DNA of 64,000 nt, taken from positions 186,001 through 250,000 of the forward strand of contig JAFEMH010000759.1 of the NCBI GenBank assembly GCA_022495995.1. The letters run 5' to 3'. The position numbers and the translations under genes are program-made. Positions 52,780 to 62,778 of the stretch are shown piece after piece (the stretch's first letter is position 1; each line of letters opens with the position of its first letter). This stretch comes from Adenophora triphylla var. japonica. Taxonomy: Eukaryota > Streptophyta > Magnoliopsida > Asterales > Campanulaceae. The notes beneath the pieces were generated by a model. It searched no databases. It saw only the letters and a program-made list of their open reading frames with translations, and was not told the DNA's origin.

Positions 52780-53453
52780 TTGAAGAAAATTTTGGGACAA
52801 TTACAAGATGAAAAGACCGGGGAGTTTATATTGAATAAAGATGGGATTTTAACCTTCCAAGACAGAATTTGCGTACATTCTTCACCGGAGATCAAAAGAC
52901 AAGTTTTAGAGGAAGGTCATAAATCTAGATTTGCTATTCACCCGGGAAGCACAAAGATGTATCAAGACTTGAAGAGGGGTTATTGGTGGAATGGAATGAA
53001 AAGGGAAATTACGGAGTTTGTATCCAAGTGTTTGACTTGTCAACAGATCAAAGCCGAGCATCAAAGACCTGCGGGACTACTTCAACCGTTAGATATTCCG
53101 AAATAGAAGTGAGAAGGAATTTCGATGGATTTCATGATTGGATTACCTCCGACCTCGAAGAAGATGGATGACATTTGGGTAATAGTAGATAGATTGACAA
53201 AGTCGGCTCATTTTCTACCTGTGTCAACGAAATATTCGATGTAAAGGTTAGCACAGTTGTATATTCGCGAGATTGTTAGACTTCATGGAGTATCGGTCAA
53301 CATTGTATCGGATCGGGATCCGAGATTCACATCGCGTTTTTGGAAGGCTTTGCACGAGGCTTTGGGTTCCAAGTTGAGTTTCGGCACGGCGTTTCATCCT
53401 CAGACAGATGGTCAGACTGAGACCTCAGACAGATGGTCAGACTGAGAGAACTA
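52780..53453 (+). pseudogene. G-plus integrase N-terminal finger and core, several stops
   Basis: HHCC finger: [20 protein letters not shown]...FVSKCLTCQQIKAEH. The segment after LLQPLDIPK has two stops within a few codons (TAG 53104, TGA 53110) where G-minus reads Trp. The core continues with SMDF, then [17 protein letters not shown] and [10 protein letters not shown] 24-bp tandem duplication around CAGACAGATGGTCAGACTGA (53399-53447) shifts the frame at the catalytic Glu region. Confidence 0.85.
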
Positions 53454-54201
53454 TTCAGATTCTTGAGGACATCTTACGGGCGTGTGTGATGGATTTCCAC
53501 TTATCTTGGGAAGATCATTTGTCGTTGGTTGAGTTTGCATATAATAATAGTTATCAGTCCAGCATTGAGATGGCACCGTATGAGGCGTTGTATGGGAGGA
53601 AATGTCGATCTCCAATTTGTTGGGACGAGGTTGGTGAAGCAAGACTTTGGGGTCCAGATTTAGTTCGGGATTCAACGGAAAAGATTAAGGTGATCCGAGA
53701 CAGATTGAAGACGGCTCAAAGTCAACAGAAAAGCTACGCCGACAACAGAAGAAGGGATTTATCATTTCAAGTTGGTGACTTTGTATTTTTGAAAATTTCT
53801 CCGCGGACTGGGATTAAGAGATTTGTCAATAAAGGTAAGTTGGCACCGAGGTTCGTTGGTCCGTTTGAAGTTTTAGAGAAGGTTGGTGAGTTGGCTTATA
53901 GATTGGCTTTGCCTTCATCTCTTTCGTCTCTCCATGATGTATTCCATGTCTCTATGTTACGAAAGTATTGTTATGATCCTTCTCATGTATTGAGTTCTCC
54001 TCCCGAGTATATTCAGGCGGATATGACGTATGTGGAAGAGCCATTGAGGGTTGTTGAATCACAAGTTCGGGAGTTGCGAACCAAGAGCATTCCAGTCGTG
54101 AAAATATTATGAAAGAATCATACTATTGAGGAAGCTACTTGGGAGTTGGAGTCAGAAATGCTAGAGAAGTATCCTTGGTTGTTTGAGTATTCAAGTAAGT
54201 A
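53408..54201 (+). pseudogene. G-plus integrase C-terminus and chromodomain-like tail
   Basis: TIQILEDILRACVMDF, VEFAYNNSYQSSIEMAPYEALYGRKCRSP, then FQVGDFVFLKISP, GKLAPRFVGPFEVLEKVGELAYRL and HDVFHVSMLRKY (GPF/Y module). After a TGA at 54110 (Trp in G-minus), KNHTIEEATWELESEML...YPWLFEYS is the short chromodomain-like end of plant chromoviruses, which is thought to steer insertion to heterochromatin. The native stop is at 54199-54201. Confidence 0.87.
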
Positions 54202-54229
54202 AATGTAAAATTCGAAGCGAATTTTCTTT

Positions 54230-54242
54230 AAGGGGGAGTGAG
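54230..54242 (+). other. G-plus polypurine tract
   Basis: AAGGGGGAGTGAG directly before the 3' LTR, identical to the tract of G-minus. Confidence 0.85.
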
Positions 54243-55267
54243 TGTCACGACCCTAATCCTAGGCACCATTTTAAGCACATGTTGAGCACGTGGGGGTGGG
54301 GTGCGTAGCATCTCATTTTATGCATTTCATAATATTTGTGATCTTTATGTGTTAGTTTATTATTTTAATAATTTATTTGGCATTTTAAGTATGTTAATAA
54401 ATTAATTTTAAATTATCTAATGTCTAATGGAAATAAATAGGAGTTGTGTAGTGAATTGGTTATATTTGAAATTTTAAATAAAAGTTTATAAAAGTGTTGA
54501 GGTGCTTTAGTGTAAAGGTTTGAACTTGAGGAAGTAATTGTAGTAACTTTCTTCCTAGAGGGGCTTAAGTGGAAAATTAGTAAGGTTTATCCTTGTTTGG
54601 TGTTTATTGAGAAAGCTCATTTAAATTAAACATCAGCAAAAGAAAAAGAGTTCCTCTGTTTTCCTTGTGAGAAAAGCCTAGTTAGGGTTCTTGAACTTCC
54701 ATAAATTCCCCTAAATTCAGTTCTTGTTCGTTTGGCGATCCGTTCGCGTCTAAATGTTCGGGAAGCCGAGAGGATCGTGTCTATCTGATTGAAGTTTTTC
54801 TTATTTTCGAATTATTTTGGTAAGTTATTATGTTCCTTCCTTTAATTTGGTTCATTTGATGTTATTGTTGAATTGGATGATATGTAAATATTGCTTGTCA
54901 ATTTTAGGTATTTTATTTGGTTTTTGGAATGAATGGAAAATAGGTTTTGGATGAGTATTGTGAGTTGTTGGTATAATGGTTTAGGTTGAAGTGAAAAGGT
55001 TGGTATATTTATGTTACATGGCCTTATGGGAACATATTACTTGGGTTAGAATGTGTGAAAATGGTTTGGGAAGTGCTATACTGATGTTTTGGTTGGTATT
55101 GATAAGTTGAGGTGAAAGAGTATGAGAAAAATGATGTTATTCTCCAAGCCCTGCTGATGTTTTAATCTCAGGCCTGAATTCTGCTGAGGGGCACGACTCG
55201 TGCTCCCTGTCATGAGTCGTCCCCTGCCCTTTTCACTAGTAGAACTAGTCGTGCAAAATAATGGACT
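54243..55267 (+). repeat. G-plus 3' LTR, left part
   Basis: Begins TGTCACGACCCTAATCCTAG and matches the reverse complement of the U3 side of the G-minus 3' LTR. It is interrupted after GGACT (55263-55267), the probable target duplicate of G-minus. It ends in a cluster of CACGACTCGTG-type motifs. Confidence 0.85.
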
Positions 55268-57628
55268 TGTGGGACCCTGACCCGGAACCTTAGCTCGTGC
55301 CCCGAGCGGGAGGGTCCCCTTACTAAAATAAACCACCTAAATTTTTAAAACTTTTGATTAACTTTGAAAGATAAAACAACTTTCATACTTCAACATAAAC
55401 AACATCACTTCTCCTCTTGGAGATAGGTTTATAAAACTAACTAGGAACGAAAACAACAACCTGTTTATTTACAAAACAACCACAACAACAAAGGTTTTAC
55501 AAAAGTTGTTCAATATACATGTTCCAAAAGAGTAGTATCCCAAAAGTTACTCCCAACCAACCATCTCTAAACATATGCATACCCAGACAATCCCAAAAGA
55601 ACCAAGTCCAAACTCCTTTCCGTCCTCACTGGGTTGGTCCACCTGTCTCAGCGCGATCTAAAACAGTAAAGGTAGAAGGGATGAGAATAAATCTCAATAA
55701 GCTATTATGAATGCAACAATATGCCATATAAGATGCAACACATAACAAGGTTGTTCACAACACATTGTTAAAGCGGTAAACACATTACATTACCTCAGTT
55801 TACCTTTCCCGTCTGAACAATAAGTCATACAAAGTGGGAGTAAACTCCCTTCATTTGTGAACTGCTTAGGCATATTCACATCTTATAAGACTCATATTTC
55901 AGAGAACCATATAAGATACTAGCTATCTGTAAGGCTTTTGGCTCAATACAGAAGCTATAACCCCAATCTGTGGCCACAAAAGGGGACAGTCACATGTATA
56001 ATATAATTCGATCACCTTATAGAACATTTTCCATAATTGATCGTATTCCATTATACCCCTAAACATCAGCTGATTGAAACACATTCAAGAACATAATAGA
56101 TACTTGAAAATAAATCCACCATAAGGATATCAAAGCAACAACATGGTATCCATACTCATGTTCAAACCAATACAATAGTGCAACATATATTTCATACACT
56201 ATTTGAATAACAAACCATGAATATGTAACCAAGTAAGGGCACACTGTATTACAAACAAGCCCTACATATTCACTATACAACATTGAGTAACCTTTATCAA
56301 AGTTCAAGATTGAATTACCAAGTTTTGACCAACTTTGGTTAAGTTCCCATCAAGCCTTTCAACCATATTCCATACAATATTTAAATCTCTTCCTCATATC
56401 CATTTGGACAAGTTAAGACACCATTGGATAGCTCAATTGTTGTACTTTGATTATAGTCAAAAAGGGTTTAAATATATACTAGGTAGATTAGGTTTTAATT
56501 GCTTGAAAAATGGTTCAGAGGCAACAGGGCAGGGTACGACTCGTGCCACCTTAACACCCAGCCTGATACAGTCGTCCCACAGGGCACGACTCTTCCAACC
56601 CGAGGGGACGACTCGTGCCACAGGGCACGACTCGTGCCCTTCACCAGAAAATCAGAACAGGGCTGAAACATCAGCAAGACCAAACCCAAAATGTTATATA
56701 CTCCATTCCTCTGTTCCTTAAGCCACAAAACAGGCACCAAACCTCACCACCACTCATACTAAACCATTTCCATACTCATTCCAACCCAAGTAAATGTACC
56801 AAAGTCATTTCCAACCTTCCCAACTCAAGGAAAAATGGCCAAAAACCCATTCACATATATATAACCACCACTATAACATTAACCTTAAATTTAGTATTAT
56901 CCTTTCAACTTAAACAACCATAACATAACCAAATCTAACTTCAACTCATTCAATTACATTTCCAACTCAAAGGAAATTATTCCAAAATGTCAAAAACAAT
57001 TTATACAACAACAATATCCAATTTAACATGGAATGAGCAAGAATTTGAAAGAAATCATAATAACTTACCAAATTAATTCGAAAATAAGAAAAACTTTATC
57101 CGGATAGATGTGATCCCTTCGACTTCACGAACATTCAGGCGCAATCGGATCGAGAAACAGACAAGGAATGAATTTGCTATGAATTTGTGAAGATTAACCT
57201 AGGTTGGGTTCTTTTCATGGAAATAGGGAAGAGACTTAAGCTGATGAAAACTAGAATGAAGCTTCCTTGTTAAATTCCAAGGATAAACATTTATATATTT
57301 TCACCTAAACTCCTTCAAGGTTGACATTGATACAACTAACAACCTTAACTTCCAACCTTGACACTTAAACACCTCAACACTTTTACAACTTAATATTTAA
57401 AATTTCAAATATTATAATTTCACTACACACTTTCCTATTTATTTCATTTAGACATTAAATCATTAACCTAAATTTATTAACATCCTAAAATCACATAAAT
57501 TATCAAGATATCAAAATAAACACATAAAACTAACAAATGACATAAAATGCATAAATGAGATGCTACACACCCCACCCCCCACGTGCTCAACATGTGCTAA
57601 AATGGTGCCTAGGATTAGGGTCGTGACA
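55268..57628 (-). repeat. G-minus 3' LTR, full length
   Basis: Minus-strand ends are TGTCACGACCC (57628) and GGGTCCCACA (55268). 2361 bp. A region at 56525-56640 has repeated CACGACTCGTG near-palindromes. It serves as the reference for the split and truncated LTRs nearby. No ORF in it is credible. Confidence 0.88.
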
Positions 57629-57641
57629 CTCACTCCCCCTT
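57629..57641 (-). other. G-minus polypurine tract
   Basis: AAGGGGGAGTGAG on the minus strand, adjoining the 3' LTR, as in G-plus. Confidence 0.85.
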
Positions 57642-57657
57642 AAAGAAAATTCATCCC

Positions 57658-58979
57658 GAATTTTAAATTGACTTACTTGCACGCTCAAACAACCAAGGGT
57701 ATTTCTCTCGCATTTCTAACTCCAACTCTCAAGTGGCTTCCTCAATTGTATGATTCTTCCAAAGGATTTTCACTACCGGAATACTCTTGGTTCGCAATTC
57801 CCAAACTTGTGATTCTAAAACTCTCAACGGCTCTTCCACATACGTCATATCCGCCTGAATATCATCGGGAGGAGAACTCAAGACATGAGAAGGATCATAA
57901 CAATATTTTCGCAACATAGATACATGAAATACATCATGAAGAGACGAAAGAGATAGAGGCAAAGCCAATCGATAAGCCAACTCACCAATCTTCTCTAAAA
58001 TTTCAAACGGACCAACAAATCTCGGTGCCAACTTACCCTTATTACCAAACCTCTTAATCCATGTCCTAGGAGAAATCTTCAAAAACACGAAGTCGCCAAC
58101 TTGAAATGACAAATCTCTTCTTCTGTTGTCGGCGTAGCTTTTCTGTCTACTTTGAGCCATCTTCAATCTATCCCAAATCACTTTAATCTTTTCCGTTGAA
58201 TCTCTAACCAAATCTGGACCCCAAAGTCTCACTTCACCAACCTCATCCCAACACATTGGAGATCTACATTTTCTCCCATACAATGCCTCATACGGAGCCA
58301 TCTCAATGCTAGACTGATAGCTGTTATTATACGCAAATTCAACCAACGGCAAATGATCTTCCCAAGATGAGTGGAAATCCATCACACACGCCCGTAACAT
58401 GTCCTCAAGAATCTGAATAGTTCTCTCGATCTGCCCATCTGTCTGGGGATGAATTGCCGTGCTAAAACTCAACTTGGAATCCAAAGCCTCGTGCAAAGCC
58501 TTCCAAAATCTCGATGTGAATCTCGAATCCCTATCGGATACAATGCTGACCGGTACTCCATGAAGTCTAACAATCTCTCGCATATAAAGTTGAGCTAACC
58601 TCTCCATCGAATACTTTGTTGACACCGGTAGAAAATGAGCCGACTTTGTCAATCTATCTCCACTATTACCCAAATGGCATCCATCTTCTTTGAGGTCGGA
58701 GGTAATCCAGTCACAAAATCCATCGAGATTCCTTCCCACTTCCATTCCGAAATATCTAACGGTTGAAGTAGCCCCGCCGGTCTTTGATGCTCGGCCTTGA
58801 TTTGTTGCCAAGTCAAACATTTTGATACAAACTCCGCAATATCTCTCTTCATTCCATTCCACCAATAGCCTCTCTTCAAATCTTGATACATATTCGTACT
58901 TCCCGGATGAATAGCAAATATTGATTTGTGGCCATCCTCTAAAACTTGCCTTTTGATTTCCGGTGAAGAAGGTACGCAA
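57658..58979 (-). pseudogene. G-minus integrase core, GPF/Y module and chromodomain-like tail
   Basis: On the minus strand: [55 protein letters not shown] (catalytic Asp and Glu segments), VEFAYNNSYQSSIEMAPYEA, FQVGDFVFLKISP, GKLAPRFVGPFEILEKIG, then KNHTIEEAT and a TGA at 57729 that cuts off the last about 20 residues of the tail. The main open part runs to about 58660; residues upstream of that in the same frame are out of register, the finger being coded in the frame of 58649-59416. Confidence 0.87.
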
Positions 58980-59959
58980 ATTCTGCCTTGGAAGGTTAAA
59001 AGTCCATCTTTATTCAACCCAAACTCCCCGGTCTTTCCATCTTGTAACTGCCCCAAAATTTTCTTCAATTCCATATCATTTTGTTGAGCTTCCATAATAT
59101 CTCCATATAAGGTAGGGATTGCTCGGACATTCGCAAATAACATCTCACTTCTCGACTCTCGGGACCTCAATGTTGATAAATAAGCCTTTCGGCTAATCGC
59201 ATCCGCAACCACATTCGCCTTTCCCGGATGATAAGAAATAACGCAATCATAATCCTTCAATAGCTCCAAACATCTCCTTTGCCGGTTGTTCAACTCTTTC
59301 TGGGTAAACAAATACTTCAGGCTCTTGTGATCGGTGAAAATCTCAAATTTCGCCCCGGTATAGATAATGTTTCCACTTATGCAACGCAAAGATAATCGCA
59401 GCCAACTCCATGTCATGAGTAGGATAGTTCTGCTCCGCCGGTGTTAACTTCCTCGAAGCATACGCAATCACCTTCCCATTCTGCATAAGGACACAACCCA
59501 ATCCTTCTTTCGAGGGGTCACTGAAAATCACAAAATTCTCGCATCCATCTGGAAGGGTAAGAACTGGAGCTGTCGTCAATCTCTTCTTCAACTCAGCAAA
59601 GCTTGCTTCACACTTAGTATCCCACACAAATGGTATATCCTTCCGCGTCAATCTTGTCAACGGAGTTGCAATTCTCGAAAATCCCTCTATAAATCTTCGG
59701 TAGTACCCCGCCAACCCAAGAAAGCTACGGACTTCAGTCACTGTTGAAGGCTGTTTCCAATTGACCACGACCTCAACCTTCGAAGGATCCACGGCAATAC
59801 CCGAACTTGACACCATGTGACCCAAGAATGAAATCTGCTCGAGCCAAAACTCACACTTGCTAAACTTCGCAAACAACTATTTCTCACGAAGCACAGATAA
59901 AACAATTCGCAAATGATTTTAATGATCTTCCCGAGACTTGGAATACATAAGAATATCAT
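58649..59959 (-). pseudogene. G-minus RT C-terminal part, RNase H and integrase finger
   Basis: It starts at VDDILMYSKS (RT active site) because the deletion has removed everything upstream. Two stops follow within 30 codons, then [34 protein letters not shown], RNase H ([16 protein letters not shown], with Pro for the usual Ala after the catalytic Asp; [10 protein letters not shown]). A one-base insertion at about 59350 shifts frame. The integrase finger reads [15 protein letters not shown]...CLTWQQ, so the last zinc ligand is Trp where G-plus has Cys. The frame ends near 58649 at another shift. Confidence 0.87.
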
Positions 59960-59975
59960 CGACCCAAGTCAAAGA

Positions 59976-61024
59976 CCTGCCCTTGAACTTTCTCCTTCGG
60001 TTTCCCTTCATTATCCCTCTTTACACCATCTCTTTCCTGTCCGCTACCCGAATCTTGCCCCCATTGCAACCTAGGACAATTCCTCTTGAAGTGACCCATT
60101 GCTCCACACTCAAGGCACTTGCCTTGCTTGCTCCAACACCTATCCTCAGAATGCCCCACTTTCTTGCAAAAGCTACACACCGTCCCAAACTGACTGGATG
60201 CTGGCCGAGTTGTAGGAGCTACCACATTTCCTCCTCGAACCACCCCCGGAGCTGAAGACCTTAGTTGACCTCTATTATGCCAGGAATCTTGACCTTGAAA
60301 CCTTGGGTTGCTTCCACTACTACCTTCGGGTTTGCCACGGTGCTCTTCAATATCATTTTCAATTCGGTACGCCCTATTCACTGCCACTTGATAGTCGGTG
60401 AAGTCGTGCGTCAATAGTTGCTTCCAGAATTCCAATCTCAAACCTTTCACGAACTGGTAACCTTTTCTCTCCTCCTCCGGTACCAAGTGAGGACAATACC
60501 TAAGCAACTCCGTGAACTTCGCTGAATACTGAGCCACCGTCATCGTACCTTGCTCTAGCCTCAAGAACTCAACCTCCTTCTTGTCCGTGTAACCATCAGA
60601 ATAAAATGTTCTCTGAACTTTCGGGTGAAATTCTCCCACGTCTGTGGCGTGTGATCACGATCCCAACTCTCCTTCATAATATGCCACCAATGTTCCGCTG
60701 GTTCTTCAAGTTTGAAAACGGCACATCTCACCTTCTCTTCATCCGGACTATCCATAGTTGCAAATATCTTGTTCATCGCCTCTAGCCATCTCTCTGCCTT
60801 TAGCGGATCTGGATCCCCATTATAACTTGGTGGAGCCATCTTCACAAACTTCTCCAATCCATGCCCTTGACGTCCCTCCTGGTGATGTTGAGCTTGACCT
60901 TGAGTTGCCATATTTTGCAAGAAAACTTTGAACAGGTTCATCATCTCTGCGTTCTGATTACCACCTACCCCGGCATTACCCTCATTCTCCGGAGCTCTAT
61001 GCTGATCATCATCATTTCCCGCCA
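59976..61024 (-). pseudogene. G-minus gag with two zinc knuckles, one frameshift
   Basis: On the minus strand from ATG 61024 (MAGNDDDQHRAPENEG), 85 bases after the primer site. Core: PPSYNGDPDPLKAERWLEAM, FKLEEPAEHWW, then a shift near 60600 and continuation VEFLRLEQGTMTVAQYSAKF, PEEERKGYQFVKGLR. Nucleocapsid: CSFCKKVGHSEDRC and CLECGAMGHFKRNC, both perfect CX2CX4HX4C. Coding runs on to GQVFDLG at about 59960, where the deletion joins it to RT. Gag forms the particle and binds RNA. Confidence 0.88.
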
Positions 61025-61111
61025 TTGAACAAACCCCTGCATCAAACACTCGTCGTCAGTTATCACATACTCCCCCTTATTCTAGACATCTACCCTTGAC
61101 TTCTAAACCGA

Positions 61112-61123
61112 GCTCTGATACCA
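61112..61123 (-). other. G-minus primer-binding site
   Basis: TGGTATCAGAGC on the minus strand, two bases from the LTR end CCCACA; initiator Met-tRNA type. Confidence 0.88.
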
Positions 61124-61125
61124 AC

Positions 61126-62778
61126 TGTGGGACCCCGACCCGGAACCTTAGCTCGTGCCCCGAGCGGGAGGGTCCCCTTACTAAAATAAACCACCTAAAT
61201 TTTTAAAACTTTTGATTAACTTTGAAAGATAAAACAACTTTCATACTTCAACATAAACAACATCACTTCTCCTCTTGGAGATAGGTTTATGAAACTAACT
61301 TGGAACGAAAACAATAATCTGTTTATTTACAAAACAACCACAACTACAAAGGTTTTACAAAAGTTGTTCAATATACACGTTCCAAAAGAGTAGTATCCCA
61401 AAAGTTACTCCCAACCAACCATCTCTAAATATATACATACCCAGAAAATCCCAAAAGAACCAAGTCCAAACTCCTTTCCGTCCTCACTGGGTTGGTCCAC
61501 CTGTCTCAGCGCGATCTAAAACAGTAAAGGGAGAAGGGATGAGAATAAATCTCAATAAGCTATTATGAATGCAACAAGATGCCATATAAGATGCAACACA
61601 TAACAAGGTTGTTCACAACACATTGTTAAAGCGGTAAACACATTACATTACCTCAGTTTACCTTTCCCGTCTGAACAATAAGTCATACAACGTGAGAGTA
61701 AACTCCCTTCATTTATGAACTGCTTAGGCATATTCACATCTTATAAGACTCATATTTCAGAGAACCATATAAGATACTAGCTATCTGTAAGGCTTTTGGC
61801 TCAATACAGAAGCTATCACCCTAATCTGTGGCCATAGAAGGGGACAGTCACAGGTATAATGTAATTCGATCACCTTATAGAACATTTTCCATAATTGATC
61901 GTATTCCATTATACCCCTAAATATCAGCTCATTGAAACACATTCAAGCACATAATAGATACTTGAAAATAAATCCACCATAGGGATATCAAAGCAACAAC
62001 ATGGAATCCATACTCATGTTCAAACCAATACAATAGTGCAACATATATTTCATACACTATTTGAATAACAAACCATGAATATGTAACCAAGTAAGGGAAC
62101 AATGTATTACAAACAAGCCCTACATATTCACTATACAATATTGAGTAACCTTTATCAAAGTTCAAGATTGAATTACCAAGTTCTGACCAACTTTGGTTAA
62201 GTTCCCATCAAGCCTTTCAACCATATTCCATACAATATTTAAACCTCTTCCTCATATCCATTTGGACAAGTTAAGACACCATTGGATAGCTCAATTGTTG
62301 TACTTTGATTATAGTCAAAAAGGGTTTAAATATATACTAGGTAGATTAGGTTTTAATTGCTTGAAAAATGGTTCAGAGGCAACAGGGCAGGGCACGACTC
62401 GTGCCACCTTAACACCCAGTCTGATACAGTCGTCCCACAGGGCACGACTCTTCCAACCTGAGGGGACGACTCGTGCCATAGGGCACGACTCGTACCCTTC
62501 ACCAGAAAATCAGAACAGAGCTGAAACATCAGCAAGACCAAACCCAAAATGTTATATACTCCATTCCTCTGTTCCTTAAGCCACAAAACAGGCACCAAAC
62601 CTCACCACCACTCATACCAAACCATTTCCATACTCATTCCAACCCAAGTAAATGTACCAAAGTCATTTCCAACCTTCCCAACTCAAGGAAAAATGGCCAA
62701 AAACCCATGCACATATATCCCACCACTATAACATTAACCTTAAATTTATTACTATCCTTTCAACTTAAACAACCATAA
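61126..62778 (-). repeat. G-minus 5' LTR, outer part lost
   Basis: Nearly identical to 55268-56922 of the 3' LTR. Similarity stops at AACAACCATAA (62778), where the sequence switches to the remaining plus-oriented G-plus LTR. About 0.7 kb of the U3 side, including the TGTCACGACCC end and the right target duplicate, is absent. Confidence 0.85.

Larger units (their letters stand above)
55268..62778 (-). mobile_element. G-minus: chromovirus-like Ty3/gypsy element nested in the G-plus LTR
   Basis: On the minus strand: 5' LTR (62778 down to 61126, missing its outer part), Met-tRNA primer site, gag with two zinc knuckles, then a deletion removing protease and the first half of RT, then RT end, RNase H, integrase, chromodomain-like tail, polypurine tract and a full 2361-bp 3' LTR (57628 to 55268). 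It belongs to the same family as G-plus. The right end is truncated, so the second target duplicate is missing. Confidence 0.88.

Noticed and set aside
56059..56307. Minus-strand frame MNFDKGYSMLYSEYVG... (also 61929-62165)
   Set aside because: Duplicated only because it lies in the two G-minus LTR copies; no known domain, so it is treated as LTR sequence.
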